Origin: Sulfidibacter corallicola
GTDB lineage: Bacteria; Acidobacteriota; Holophagae; Acanthopleuribacterales; Acanthopleuribacteraceae
Length of the DNA: 64,000 bases
NCBI RefSeq assembly: GCF_017498545.1
Contig: NZ_CP071793.1
Coordinates: forward strand, 1,984,001-2,048,000
Direction: 5' to 3'
The notes beneath the pieces are model-generated. The model ran no database searches and was not told the origin of the DNA. It was given only the letters and a program-made list of their open reading frames with translations. Position 1 is the stretch's first letter. Each line of letters starts with the position of its first letter. Both the position numbers and the translations under genes were made by a program. Shown here one piece after another: positions 20,696 through 30,304 of the stretch.

Positions 20696-20760
20696 AATGG
20701 CCATTCGCATCGCGCGGCTCCCAAGCATGGCTTCACCACACCCAAATTCGAGGAGCAACC

Positions 20761-22284
20761 ATGAAATTTGAACGTCAAAGCGGTATCGTGCTTCATCCTA
20801 CGTCCTTGCCGGGCCCCTACGGCATCGGTGAAATCGGTACCGAAGCCTTTGCCTTTGTCGATGCGTTGGCCGAAATGGGGCAGCGTTTGTGGCAGGTGTT
20901 GCCGCTTGGGCCGACCAGCTATGGGGATTCGCCCTACCAATGTTTATCCAGCTTCGCCGGCAATCACCTGCTCATATCTTTCGAGGCTTTGATCGATCAA
21001 GGTTTGCTGCAACGGGAGGAACTGGCCGGGTACCCGTCTTTCTCACCCGGTTCCGTGGATTTTGGAGCGGTGATCCCCGCCAGGGAAGGCGTGTTGGCTG
21101 TGGTCGCCAACCGTTTTCAGGAGCGGGCGGGTGATCGAATGAAGGACGAGTTCGCCGCTTTTCGAGAAACGAACGCCGATTGGCTTGCCGACTACGCGCT
21201 GTTCGTGGCCTTGAAGCGCGCTCATGGTGGTCGGCCTTGGATGGAATGGGCTCCCGAATTGGTGCGACGCGATCCGCAGGCGCTCGATCAGGCGCGTCGC
21301 GAACATGCTGCGATCGTGGCCGAAGTGGAGGTTCAGCAGTTCTTGTTTTCCCAACAATGGCAGGCATTGGAGGCCTATTGCCACGACAAGGGGATTCAGC
21401 TCATCGGCGATATTCCGATATTCGTGGCGCATGACAGTGCCGATGTCTGGGCCGAACCCGAGTGGTTCCACTTGACGGAAGAGGGACATTGCACCGTGGT
21501 TGCCGGAGTGCCGCCCGACTATTTCAGCGCGACCGGACAGCGGTGGGGCAATCCGTTGTACCGTTGGGACCGCATGGCCGAGAACGATTTCGCCTGGTGG
21601 AAACGGCGGCTGCGCACGCTGTTCGAGTTGGTGGATATCGTGCGTATCGATCACTTTCGCGGGTTCGAAGCCTATTGGGAGATTCCGGCTTCGGAAGAAA
21701 CGGCGGTCAACGGTAAGTGGATTTCGGGTCCGGGCTGCGCGTTGTTCGAGGCTTTCGAGAAAGAATTCGATCGATTGCCGATCATTGCCGAGGACCTGGG
21801 GATCATCACCGAGGCTGTCGACCAATTGAGGGACAAGTGCGGTTTTCCCGGGATGCGTGTGTTGCAATTCATCGTGGGTAACGACCAGAACGAGCCGGGT
21901 TATTGGCCGGATCAGTTCCCCGAAGAGAGTGTGTGTTATACGGGTACCCATGACAACGACACCACGCTCGGATGGTATCTCAGCGGCAAGAGTGATGGTC
22001 AGCCCAAGAGCCCAGAAGAGGTGGCCGAGGAACAACACAAGATTCGGACCTTTCTCGAATGTGATGGGAGCCAAGTTCATTGGGACATGTTGGCGCTTTC
22101 CTTGGGCACTAAATCGAGTGTCGTGATTGCGCCCCTGCAGGATCTTTTGGGATTGACTTCCGAAGCCCGCCTGAACCAACCCGGTCGGGCGGAAGGGAAT
22201 TGGCGCTGGCGCTTTGAATGGGACCAGCTTACAGTGGATGTCAAGCAGCGCATGAAGGCCTTGACTGCGGAACATGGGCGTTGA
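20761..22284 (+). CDS. malQ: 4-alpha-glucanotransferase (amylomaltase)
   Basis: A 507-residue GH77 enzyme that transfers maltodextrin segments between chains. It starts with the family segment RQSGIVLHPTSLPGPYGIGE and carries the catalytic motifs DIVRIDHFRGFEAYWEIP (nucleophile Asp), PIIAEDLGIIT (acid/base Glu) and YTGTHDNDTTLGW (third Asp). GAGGAG lies before the ATG. It lies 65 bases after glgX in the same direction, completing a branching-debranching-disproportionation set, which points to glycogen remodelling as the operon's job. Confidence 0.96.
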   Translation: MKFERQSGIVLHPTSLPGPYGIGEIGTEAFAFVDALAEMGQRLWQVLPLGPTSYGDSPYQCLSSFAGNHLLISFEALIDQGLLQREELAGYPSFSPGSVDFGAVIPAREGVLAVVANRFQERAGDRMKDEFAAFRETNADWLADYALFVALKRAHGGRPWMEWAPELVRRDPQALDQARREHAAIVAEVEVQQFLFSQQWQALEAYCHDKGIQLIGDIPIFVAHDSADVWAEPEWFHLTEEGHCTVVAGVPPDYFSATGQRWGNPLYRWDRMAENDFAWWKRRLRTLFELVDIVRIDHFRGFEAYWEIPASEETAVNGKWISGPGCALFEAFEKEFDRLPIIAEDLGIITEAVDQLRDKCGFPGMRVLQFIVGNDQNEPGYWPDQFPEESVCYTGTHDNDTTLGWYLSGKSDGQPKSPEEVAEEQHKIRTFLECDGSQVHWDMLALSLGTKSSVVIAPLQDLLGLTSEARLNQPGRAEGNWRWRFEWDQLTVDVKQRMKALTAEHGR

Positions 22285-22395
22285 GCCGGAGGGTATCCGT
22301 TTTTCGGCCTGGTCTGTCGATATGAAGTTGGAGTCGCGCGGGTGTGGTCGATCGGAGGAATTCGATCTTCATTTGCCTGCGCGGCGGGTGTGTGC

Positions 22396-23979
22396 ATGAG
22401 AGGAATGATCGCAACTGGAAATCGGTTCACCGCGGAGGCGGGTGCCGAGATGTACGCCCTCGGCGGCAACGCCGTCGATGCCGCGGTGGCCGCGGCATTT
22501 GCCGTGATTGTGGCCGAAATGGTGGTGTCCAACATCGGTGCGGGCGGTTATGGGATGGTATTTGATCCCAAGCAGGAAACCAACCAAGGCATCACCTACG
22601 ATTTTTTCAGTACCATGCCCTCGGGCGATGTCGATTGCGACCTCGACTTCCGCAAGGTCCTGATCGATTTCGGAGGGGACAAGCAGCCCTTTTTCATTGG
22701 GCGAGCGAGTACCGCCGTGCCGGGGGTGGTGGCGGGTCTGTGTCGGATGGCCCGCGAGCAGGGGACGTTGCCGCTTTCGACGTTGATGACCCCGGCCATT
22801 CGGCTCGCCGGTGAGGGGTATCCCGTCGAACCGATGATCGCCTACGTCCTGGACCTCCTGATTCCGATCTACAGCGATACGCCGCGGTTGAAAGCCCTGT
22901 TCCAATCTGGTGATCGATTCGCGAAAGTAGGGGATCGGCTGCGGTTTCGCGAGTTGGCCGAGACCTTGGAGCAGATCAGCGCCCTCGGCGATGGATATTA
23001 CTATCGCGGGGCGCTGGCCGAGGCGATCGTCGACGATCACCGACGACAGGGGGGGCTGATCCGCGCGAAGGACCTGGATCGATACGAGGTCGTGGAAAGT
23101 CGGCCGATTCGCGTTTCGTATCGAGGGCACGAGGTACTGTTGCCGCCGCCCTCGTCCGTCGGAGGGGTACTCGTCGCCTTTTCGTTGCGATTGTTGGACA
23201 GCGTGTCGCTCCGCGGTTTGGAACCCGGTCGATTCGAGATATGCCGCATTTTGGCCCATGTCATGCTCCTGACCAACCTGGCCCGACACTCCTGGGATCG
23301 GGGCGTCTCGGAAGAATGTGCCCGTGTGGAGGCTTTCCTCGACGACGATTTCGTGCTTCCCTACTGCGAACGGTTGGCGGCAATTCTCGCGGGTCGGATG
23401 CCACCGCCAAACGAGCCGCTTTCACCCCAAGGTCCCTCCAGTACCACCCACATCAGCGCCATCGACGCCGACGGCATGGCGGTCAGCGTCACCACCTCCG
23501 CTGGGGAGGCCGCGGGATACCTGGTTGGAGATACCGGCATGATTCTCAACAACATGCTGGGTGAGCAGGACTTGAATCCCCTTGGCTTTCATCGCTTTCC
23601 CGCTGGGAAGCGGATGAATTCGATGATGTGCCCGATCGTGGTCCTGAGCCGAGGCCGGCCCGTGCTTGCGGTGGGCAGTGCAGGCAGCAATCGGCTCCGT
23701 TCCGCCATCATGCAATCCGTCGTCAATGCTATCGACTTCGGTCTTCCCCTCGAGGAGGTGGTCAATCGACCGCGCGTACATTTCGAAAACGGGATCCTCC
23801 AGATGGAACACGGATTTGATGCGGCGGTCGTCGAGCGATTGCGGGCGGATGGGTTTCGAGTGAACGCCTGGGAAGAACGGAACCTCTATTTTGGTGGCGT
23901 ACAGGCCGTGAGTTTACGCGATGGTCGTTTGGAAGGGGCAGGAGATCCCCGGCGTGGCGGTCATTGCTGCATCGTGTGA
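22396..23979 (+). CDS. Gamma-glutamyltransferase family protein
   Basis: A 527-residue Ntn-hydrolase that cleaves or transfers gamma-glutamyl groups from glutathione-like substrates after autocatalytic maturation. It has the N-terminal NAVDAAVAAAFAVIVAEMV region, the processing site SSTTHISAIDADGMAVSVTT with the nucleophile Thr at about residue 350, and the C-terminal GSAGSNRLRSAIMQSVVN segment. No signal peptide is evident, so it may be cytoplasmic like the YwrD-type branch. The start is uncertain: MRGMIATGN at 22396 resembles family N-termini, but a GTG at 22342 has a better ribosome binding site (GGAG, 8 bases). It follows malQ after about 110 bases and may be transcribed with it, without an obvious functional link. 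Confidence 0.87.
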   Translation: MRGMIATGNRFTAEAGAEMYALGGNAVDAAVAAAFAVIVAEMVVSNIGAGGYGMVFDPKQETNQGITYDFFSTMPSGDVDCDLDFRKVLIDFGGDKQPFFIGRASTAVPGVVAGLCRMAREQGTLPLSTLMTPAIRLAGEGYPVEPMIAYVLDLLIPIYSDTPRLKALFQSGDRFAKVGDRLRFRELAETLEQISALGDGYYYRGALAEAIVDDHRRQGGLIRAKDLDRYEVVESRPIRVSYRGHEVLLPPPSSVGGVLVAFSLRLLDSVSLRGLEPGRFEICRILAHVMLLTNLARHSWDRGVSEECARVEAFLDDDFVLPYCERLAAILAGRMPPPNEPLSPQGPSSTTHISAIDADGMAVSVTTSAGEAAGYLVGDTGMILNNMLGEQDLNPLGFHRFPAGKRMNSMMCPIVVLSRGRPVLAVGSAGSNRLRSAIMQSVVNAIDFGLPLEEVVNRPRVHFENGILQMEHGFDAAVVERLRADGFRVNAWEERNLYFGGVQAVSLRDGRLEGAGDPRRGGHCCIV

Positions 23980-24011
23980 GAAGTGGCTGGGGTGAGCTCC
24001 CTGGCCTGAGA

Positions 24012-24034
24012 GCACGAGCGGGTCGTGATTTTTT
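24012..24034 (+). terminator. Probable terminator after gamma-glutamyltransferase gene
   Basis: A short stem CACGA / TCGTG with a five-base loop is followed by six T. The stem is only 5-6 bp, so strength is moderate; the following 150 bases are AT-rich. Confidence 0.55.
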
Positions 24035-24222
24035 GTTCGTGGTTGTATTTTTTTGGATTTTTAGGATTTTTTGTTTGTTGTAGAAATTCATTGTGTTTCG
24101 CAAAGAATGTGTTAGAGAATGGGGATTATCTCGCAAATCTGTCGATGGATTCCTTCTCGGTCGCCATGTGGCGCTTCTGCGATCAGGAGCGTTTTTTGGC
24201 GGGAGTCGGGGGAGGCGATATT

Positions 24223-25155
24223 TTGTCCAGAAAAGCAGGTTTCTCCCATGACGGCGCATTCAAAGATTTGGTGTTGTCGTTTCCGAAACAGTCCTTGCGC
24301 GCTTTGGTTCCCGATTTGGAATCGTGGTACGGAGCACTCGAGGAAGTGATTCAGCTTCGTCAGGAAATGCCGCGCGAGGGTTTGTATGATCGTCGGCGGA
24401 TCGTCGATTTGGCGATGCGGTTGACGTTTCGGAGTGGCGCCAGAATCGTCTGTCTTTTGGAACACCAAAGCAGGAAATCCACCTTTTCCATCCACCGGTT
24501 GTGTCACTACGCGGTCGATTTGGACAAGCTGATGGAGGGCATACCGGTGCTGCCGGTGGTCGTCTTCACCGAGCGGCCGCGCTGGCGTCGCGAGGTTCGG
24601 TCTCGACTGGGTCACGTGGCGGCGGACCAAACCTGGCTGCATTTTTCCTATCTCAAGGTCAGGTTGCGCGACAAACCCGTGGATGCGATTTGGACCAGCA
24701 ACAATCCGGTCTGGTACATCCTCGCGCCGCTTTTGGACTATCCGGAAGAAGAACGCTTGCACGTTGCGGCAATGGCCTATATTCATCTATTGAGGGTGAC
24801 CGATCGAGGAACCTTGATCAAGTTCATGGATTTCATCGACATATACGCGAAGTTGAATCAGGACGAAAAGCGGGCCATAGATCGACAGCTCGATCAAGAG
24901 GAGGACGGCATGATGGTACGAGAAATCTTGATGGAGAAGGGCATCGAGATCGGAGAGCAACGAGGGGAACAACGAGGAATCGAGATCGGGGAGCTCAGAG
25001 GAAAGGATGTGGGGCGGGACGAGAAGGCGATGAAGGTCATCGAACGAATGTACCGAAAGGGTTACGAAACGGAGGAGATCGCCTCGATCGTGGAAATGAG
25101 CGTTGCAGCGGTCGAAGCCAAATTGACTCGACTCCAATCCCGAAACCCGTTTTGA
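24223..25155 (+). CDS. Rpn family PD-(D/E)XK nuclease / putative transposase
   Basis: A protein of about 310 residues of the Rpn (YhgA-like, recombination-promoting nuclease) group. Family marks are SHDGAFKDLVLSFP near the N-terminus, VCLLEHQSRKS in the PD-(D/E)XK core, YILAPLLDYPEEERLHVAAM, and a C-terminal charged tail with MVREILMEKGIEIGEQRG followed by a small helical domain. The TTG at 24223 is proposed as start because GGGGGAGG lies 8 bases before it and Rpn proteins begin just ahead of the HDxxFK motif; the frame is open upstream, with ATG options at 24145 and 24166. The last 234 bases are duplicated just downstream. Its own AT-rich upstream region suggests acquisition or a separate promoter. 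Confidence 0.78.
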   Translation: MSRKAGFSHDGAFKDLVLSFPKQSLRALVPDLESWYGALEEVIQLRQEMPREGLYDRRRIVDLAMRLTFRSGARIVCLLEHQSRKSTFSIHRLCHYAVDLDKLMEGIPVLPVVVFTERPRWRREVRSRLGHVAADQTWLHFSYLKVRLRDKPVDAIWTSNNPVWYILAPLLDYPEEERLHVAAMAYIHLLRVTDRGTLIKFMDFIDIYAKLNQDEKRAIDRQLDQEEDGMMVREILMEKGIEIGEQRGEQRGIEIGELRGKDVGRDEKAMKVIERMYRKGYETEEIASIVEMSVAAVEAKLTRLQSRNPF

Positions 25156-25477
25156 TGGTCAAGCCATGCTTCGGAAACCGAACGAGGACGGCATGATGGT
25201 ACGAGAAATCTTGATGGAGAAGGGCATCGAGATCGGGGAGCAACGAGGCATCGAGATCGGGGAGCAACGAGGGGAACAACGAGGCATCGAGATCGGAGAG
25301 CAACGGGGGGAACAACGAGGCATCGAGATCGGAGAGCTCAGAGGAAAGGATGTGGGGCGGGACGAGAAGGCGATGAAGGTCATCGAACGAATGTACCGAA
25401 AGGGTTACGAAACGGAGGAGATCGCCTCGATCGTGGAAATGAGCGTGGCAGAGGTCGAAGCCAGATTGACTCGACTC
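24901..25477 (+). repeat. Direct duplication of the Rpn gene 3' end
   Basis: The 3' part of the Rpn gene (24901-25134) is repeated almost identically at 25184-25477, beginning in both copies at GAGGACGGCATGATGG and ending at GACTCGACTC. The second copy is 60 bases longer because the in-frame unit encoding GIEIGEQRG/EQR is expanded (20 extra residues). Near identity implies a recent event or gene conversion. Confidence 0.9.
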
Positions 25478-25492
25478 TCATCGGGAATGTGA
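25166..25492 (+). pseudogene. Orphan C-terminal copy of the Rpn nuclease
   Basis: A 108-codon open frame, starting ATG without a ribosome binding site, encodes only the tail of the Rpn protein: MMVREILMEKG, an expanded run of GIEIGEQRG units, and the terminal domain ending VEARLTRLSSGM. The nuclease core is absent. It could be a relic, an alternative 3' end available by recombination, or a separately translated tail. The duplicated domain has only a few substitutions relative to the intact gene. Confidence 0.7.
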
Positions 25493-25517
25493 CCCGGAAC
25501 CGTTGCGCAGAAAAGCT

Positions 25518-26084
25518 TCAGCCTTTCGGAAGAAAACTCATGAGGGGAAAGGCCTCGTGGGAAAAGGGTACAGGAGAGCCATGAGCCGCCTTGATCCAAA
25601 TCGATTCGCCAGTGGCCTTCATGGCCACCTCGACGCCGCGATCGAAGGCCCAATCCCCCGAGGTTCCCAGGGGCAGGTCAAAGTACTCTTTGGCCAATTG
25701 CACACGCATGAAATCGCCCGCTCGCGCAACCTGGCCCAGGCTGAAATCCAGATTCACTTCGTAATGTTGCGGGTGAATGCTCTCGAAATCACAGGCAAAC
25801 GGGGTTGCCGCAAAAGGGGCGCGATATTCGAGCCGCATTTTGATGGTGTAGCGTCGAGTGGGGAGGAAGTCGGCCATCAGCAAACCGCGGTCCAGGACCA
25901 CCCCACGCTGGATCGGCCCGTTCTCACCCTCGATGACCTCCACCTGACAAGTGACCAGGTCGCCGAGACTGTGTAGCCGTAGCGGGAGCTCCGAGCCGTG
26001 CCACATCACTCCGCGAAACTCCAGGAACTTGATCATGGCATAGTGGAGATTGATGGACTGGATCGCTTGTTCGCAACTGATCAA
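25518..26084 (-). CDS. Hypothetical protein
   Basis: A 188-residue protein of unknown family, with no membrane segment or signal peptide. Recognisable stretches are MIKFLEFRGVMWHGSELP, GPIQRGVVLDRGLLMADFLP and a predicted beta-rich second half (YTIKMRLEYRAPF, YEVNLDFSLGQVARAGDFMR). The TTG at 26084 is preferred because GAGGGAGAG lies about 8 bases upstream; a GTG at 26117 has poor ribosome binding, and an ATG at 26036 would give a shorter product. It is convergent with the Rpn locus and divergent from the phosphatase gene. The frame has good codon use, so it is probably real. Confidence 0.6.
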   Translation of the reverse strand: MISCEQAIQSINLHYAMIKFLEFRGVMWHGSELPLRLHSLGDLVTCQVEVIEGENGPIQRGVVLDRGLLMADFLPTRRYTIKMRLEYRAPFAATPFACDFESIHPQHYEVNLDFSLGQVARAGDFMRVQLAKEYFDLPLGTSGDWAFDRGVEVAMKATGESIWIKAAHGSPVPFSHEAFPLMSFLPKG

Positions 26085-26322
26085 GACGTTCTCTCCCTCG
26101 TTCCTCGCACAAATCACTTCTCGAATATCATCTCAGGTTATCACGGCCTTACCAGGCGGCTTCGTCGGCGAGCCCCGCAACCGGTCGCCGTACGGGCGCC
26201 CATTCTTGATCTTTGTGCGACGGAATGATAGGTTCGCTTGCGTCATCATAGTTATCGGACGGCATTCATCACCTTTCAGTCATCGATCACCCGTCCCCGA
26301 TTTTTTATCGAAAGAGAAAAGG

Positions 26323-28542
26323 ATGCTGCAGTTGTCCAAGAAAGCGCTCGTACTTCGCTCCTTTTTCCTGACCGTCTTTGGTTTGTTTTCTACCGCTGCG
26401 CTTGCCTCGCCGCGTTTCGTCTACCTAACCTACGAAGGGGACACGGGAACCTCGATCACCGTGAATTTCCACATGTTCGGAGACACTTCCAAAGGACGCG
26501 TGTTCTTCGATACCGAGTCTCGTCAAGGTAATGCCAAACAGTATCGATATCGCGCTCGAGGTACCCAGCATGTCGTGCCTCGTCTCAACGATGGTCGGAG
26601 AGTTCACTGGATCCGCCTTGATCAATTGAAACCGGGCCAAACCTACTATTTCATCGCCGGCACCGAGCGGTCCGGATACTCCAAGGAAATGAAGTTCCGA
26701 ACGATTCCCCATGGCAAACAACCACTCCGTTTCGTGTCTGGCGGGGATTTCGGAATCAAACCGGTCGTGGGTGAACTGTTACGTCACGCTGCGGCCAGAG
26801 AGCCCCATTTCTCACTGCTCGGCGGCGATATCGCCTATGCCAATGGCAACCTGATCAATGCCGAACTCTGGGATCGCTGGCTCGCGCTGTATACCGAGAA
26901 CATGGTGACCCCCCAAGGGTTCATGATTCCCATGGTCCTGGCCATCGGCAATCACGAGGTCAACGGTAGCTATGGCCAGCAAGCCGAGGATGCGCCCTTT
27001 TTCTTCAACTACTTCGCACAAAACGGAAAGGTGAGCTATTTCCGGCGCCAGTTCGGTAGCGATACCGTGGTTTACGCCTTGGACTCCGGACACACGCAAT
27101 CCCATGGTGGAAAACAGGCCAAGTGGATCGAAAAGCAGTTGAGCGCCGACCAGGAGAAATACGCCCATCGGTTCGCCCTCTATCACGTTCCCCTCTATCC
27201 CAGCCACCGCGACTACGACACCAGGTATTCGCGCTACGGCCGCAAACATTGGGAACCTTTGTTCGCCAAGTACCAACTGACCGCGGCGTTCGAAAACCAC
27301 GATCACACGTTCAAACGATCCAAGTTGTTGGCCAATGGCAAAGTCGTCGAGAACGGGGTGCTCTACCTCGGCGACGGTGCCTGGGGGCGCGGTGATCGCG
27401 GCATCGATCTGGTACAGCGTTGGTACTTGGACAAGGCCTCCAGCACGCGCCATTTCTGGCTGGTGGACGTCGAGGACGGCAAGCGGACCTACCGAGCGAT
27501 CGACAAGCACGGCAAGGTGTTCGACGTGTACCCAGGCAGCACCGACGAAGCCGACAAGGCCGATCAGTATTTCGACACCTTCGAACAGGCCTTCAATTTC
27601 GATGAATTCCCCGTGACGGTGACCCCGCTGCTCGTGGAAGGAGCCAAGTTTACCGGATCCAAGGTTTACGTGTCGGTCACCAATCGGGAGCAGCTTCCCG
27701 CCGCGGCCAAACTCTCTTTTGCAGTGCCACCCGTGTTCAAGCTGCCGCAGACCGAGTTTGAATATGCGCTGAAGCCAGGCGAAACCCAAACCTTCGAAGT
27801 CCAATTAGGTGCCGAAAAACCTGTGGACCCTCGTTCGAACACCTCGGCACTTCTCAAGTACGATTTGGGTTTCGTCTCCAAGGGACGCTCCTATCAGAAC
27901 CGTGGCGAGGTTCGCTTGGCACTCGAAGCGATGCGCCGTGCCCCGCGCCGGAAGGTCACCGTGGATGGGGATCTCGGCGAATGGGATGCGAACGGCTTCG
28001 AAACCCATTCGTCGAAAGGGGTCGGTGCGATGGGAGAGGAAGATTCGGAATCTTGGAAGGGAGCTGACGACGCCTCCTACAAGTTTGCGGTTTCTCACGA
28101 TGTGAGCAGGGTTTACCTCGCTGTCGAGGTTCGCGACGATCGATTGCTCCATGCCCCCCTGACCGAGCCCTGGCAACAGGACGCGATCGTGATCTGGGTC
28201 GACAGTTTTCCCGGGGAAGGCGATGATGATCCCAACTTCGCCATCTACCCCATCGATTCCAAAAAAGGTTCCTCCTACGTGGAGATCGACGATGCGCCCG
28301 AGGGAATCGTGTCGGCGACCCAAGTCTTCGACGGCGGTTACCGCACCGAGATCTCAATTCCCATGGATCATTTCCGCATGCGACTGGAAGAGGTGGATCA
28401 CGACAAGCTCGAATTCGTTCGGTTCAACTTCCTCCTCAGCGATCTAGATTCAAAGAAACGCGAGCCTCGTTACCACTTATGGAGACCCGCTTGGGAAACC
28501 AACGGCGACTTCAAGTGGTCCGGCGCCTTCAAGCTCGACTGA
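26323..28542 (+). CDS. Secreted purple-acid-phosphatase-like metallophosphoesterase with C-terminal CBM9-like domain
   Basis: A 739-residue exported enzyme. The signal peptide (MLQLSKKALVLRSFF...ALAS) is followed by a fibronectin-III-like N-domain (SITVNFHMFGDT), then a calcineurin-type phosphoesterase with metal motifs SGGDFG, LLGGDIAYANG, AIGNHEVNG, LYHVPLYPSH and FENHDHTFKR in the expected order. This matches the purple acid phosphatase group, which removes phosphate from esters. Residues from about 545 form beta-rich regions ending in a CBM9-like module (KVTVDGDLGEWDA, SRVYLAVEVRDDRLLHAPL). ATG 26323 has AGAAAAGG upstream. The next gene begins 20 bases later, so the two are probably co-transcribed. 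Confidence 0.85.
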   Translation: MLQLSKKALVLRSFFLTVFGLFSTAALASPRFVYLTYEGDTGTSITVNFHMFGDTSKGRVFFDTESRQGNAKQYRYRARGTQHVVPRLNDGRRVHWIRLDQLKPGQTYYFIAGTERSGYSKEMKFRTIPHGKQPLRFVSGGDFGIKPVVGELLRHAAAREPHFSLLGGDIAYANGNLINAELWDRWLALYTENMVTPQGFMIPMVLAIGNHEVNGSYGQQAEDAPFFFNYFAQNGKVSYFRRQFGSDTVVYALDSGHTQSHGGKQAKWIEKQLSADQEKYAHRFALYHVPLYPSHRDYDTRYSRYGRKHWEPLFAKYQLTAAFENHDHTFKRSKLLANGKVVENGVLYLGDGAWGRGDRGIDLVQRWYLDKASSTRHFWLVDVEDGKRTYRAIDKHGKVFDVYPGSTDEADKADQYFDTFEQAFNFDEFPVTVTPLLVEGAKFTGSKVYVSVTNREQLPAAAKLSFAVPPVFKLPQTEFEYALKPGETQTFEVQLGAEKPVDPRSNTSALLKYDLGFVSKGRSYQNRGEVRLALEAMRRAPRRKVTVDGDLGEWDANGFETHSSKGVGAMGEEDSESWKGADDASYKFAVSHDVSRVYLAVEVRDDRLLHAPLTEPWQQDAIVIWVDSFPGEGDDDPNFAIYPIDSKKGSSYVEIDDAPEGIVSATQVFDGGYRTEISIPMDHFRMRLEEVDHDKLEFVRFNFLLSDLDSKKREPRYHLWRPAWETNGDFKWSGAFKLD

Positions 28543-28562
28543 CGATCCGGGTCTGACGCGCG

Positions 28563-30266
28563 ATGTCCGAAACCGATTCGCGAGAGCCCCGTCCCGACGA
28601 GCCGGTCGAATTGCCGACAGGGTATTACCTGGACAATTTTCAGACCCTGTTGGACTTCGTCGATGAATTGTACGGGGACATCCTTTCCGAAGAGGAACGG
28701 CGCTTCTCCAGCGGCTTCCGCACGTTGGACCTGAGTGCCCGACGCTTGTTCGTCCGGCTCTTGATGCGCAAGGGCCCTGTCTTTCGTTCCGACAAGCTCC
28801 ACTACCCCGAGATCGGGGAGGTCACTCTCGCGGCCGCGAGCCTGGAGTCGGCTGGCTTATTGTGCCGCAACCATGATCGGCAAGTCGAGGAGGTAGCTCG
28901 GCTGCTGCTGCGTCATGAACTGATTGGACTCCTGGAGGCTGAACCGAAGTCCGGACGAGAACAGGTCCGCACCGGATGGAGCCGCTATCGCAAGGAAGAA
29001 TTGCTCGACCGATTGCTGGGGGAAGGTTCCACGGAAATCCTCGCTGAGCGGATCCAACACCTCTTCGATTGGTATGAGCTTAACCATCTCCAGATCGTGG
29101 ATGTCTACCGACTCCTGTTTTTCGGGAACTTGGGCCAGGATTTGACCGAGTTTGTCTTGTTGGATCTGGGGTTGGTTCGTTACGAGCGTTACCTCATTCA
29201 TCGAAAAGACAGGCTATTCACCGATCGAGACGTGCTGGCCCGCACCTTGGAGGTGTTGCACCTTCGCGAAGCCTGCTGCCAGGCTCTCGAAATGGAGGAT
29301 CTTCCGCTTTTGGAGCGAATCTGTGACGCCTTGCCCGAGGCACTCGGGGAGTCCAGCATCGCTCGCCGCCGAGACCGCATCCTCAATGCGGTGGGTCGAT
29401 TTTGCGAACGCCGTGGCGATCTCGTGCGGGCTCTCGACTACTATGGTCGAGCGTCGGCACCCCCGGCGCGAGAGCGTTTTGCGCGGGTGCAGGACAAGCT
29501 GGGAGATGCGAAAGGGGCCTTGGACGTTTGCGAATCGATCCTCGCCGAGCCGCGCGAAGATGCCGAGGTGCTTTTCGCCAACATGTTTCGCGCCAAGATG
29601 CAGAAAAAGCTGGGGTTGGAAGTGCACAAACCCAAACGGCTTCAACATCCCGACCAAACCTTGTTGCTGGAGCGCAAACCCGGTCGGAAGGTCGAGGAAG
29701 CCGTCTTGATCGCCATGGCCGAAAAGGGAATACCCGGGTTTTACGCCGAGAACCGATTCTGGCTGAGCCTGTTCGGCCTGGCTTTTTGGGACATCGTCTT
29801 TCTACCGGTACGCGGCGCCTTCTTCAATCGTTACCAGCGCGGCCCGATGGGCACCTTTTCCTCCGAATTCCGCAAGCTCCGGCTCCCGGAAATAGAAAGG
29901 CGGCTCGAGGAGTGCGCCGATCGCGATCGCCTCGAGCGACGTGTCCTGGAAACCCACGACGAAAAACAGGGGATCGCCAACTACTTTGTCGCGTGGCATC
30001 CGGATTTGAAGGCCCAGGTTCGAACCTGTCTCGGCCACGTGCCCGGACCCCACCTGGCCCTGATCTTCGACCGACTGAGTCGTGACCCGGGCGAGTATCG
30101 CAGCGGATTCCCGGATCTCCTGCTATTCCCCGACAGCGAGACCTACATGATGGCGGAGGTCAAGGGGCCTGGCGACCAACTACAGCACAATCAGCGTGGG
30201 TGGTTGCGATACTTCGCCGAACGAGGTTTGCCTTACAAGGTGATCAAGGTCAAATGGCTGTCCTGA
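28563..30266 (+). CDS. FAN1-like VRR-NUC domain nuclease
   Basis: A 567-residue DNA repair-type nuclease. The C-terminal VRR-NUC domain has the PD-(D/E)XK signature GFPDLLLFPDSETYMMAEVKG followed by PGDQLQHNQRGWLRYF, as in FAN1, a structure-specific 5' nuclease acting on interstrand crosslink intermediates. The N-terminal part (LSARRLFVRLLMRKGPVFR) resembles the FAN1 wHTH/SAP-side region and the middle is helical with TPR-like segments (VRALDYYGRASAPPARERFA). Bacterial FAN1 homologues share this layout. The ribosome binding site is weak, suggesting coupling to the upstream phosphatase gene. No functional link between the two is evident. Confidence 0.87.
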   Translation: MSETDSREPRPDEPVELPTGYYLDNFQTLLDFVDELYGDILSEEERRFSSGFRTLDLSARRLFVRLLMRKGPVFRSDKLHYPEIGEVTLAAASLESAGLLCRNHDRQVEEVARLLLRHELIGLLEAEPKSGREQVRTGWSRYRKEELLDRLLGEGSTEILAERIQHLFDWYELNHLQIVDVYRLLFFGNLGQDLTEFVLLDLGLVRYERYLIHRKDRLFTDRDVLARTLEVLHLREACCQALEMEDLPLLERICDALPEALGESSIARRRDRILNAVGRFCERRGDLVRALDYYGRASAPPARERFARVQDKLGDAKGALDVCESILAEPREDAEVLFANMFRAKMQKKLGLEVHKPKRLQHPDQTLLLERKPGRKVEEAVLIAMAEKGIPGFYAENRFWLSLFGLAFWDIVFLPVRGAFFNRYQRGPMGTFSSEFRKLRLPEIERRLEECADRDRLERRVLETHDEKQGIANYFVAWHPDLKAQVRTCLGHVPGPHLALIFDRLSRDPGEYRSGFPDLLLFPDSETYMMAEVKGPGDQLQHNQRGWLRYFAERGLPYKVIKVKWLS

Positions 30267-30304
30267 CCGGAATGTCGTGCCGTCAGGGTTTGGATTCCGT
30301 ACAT

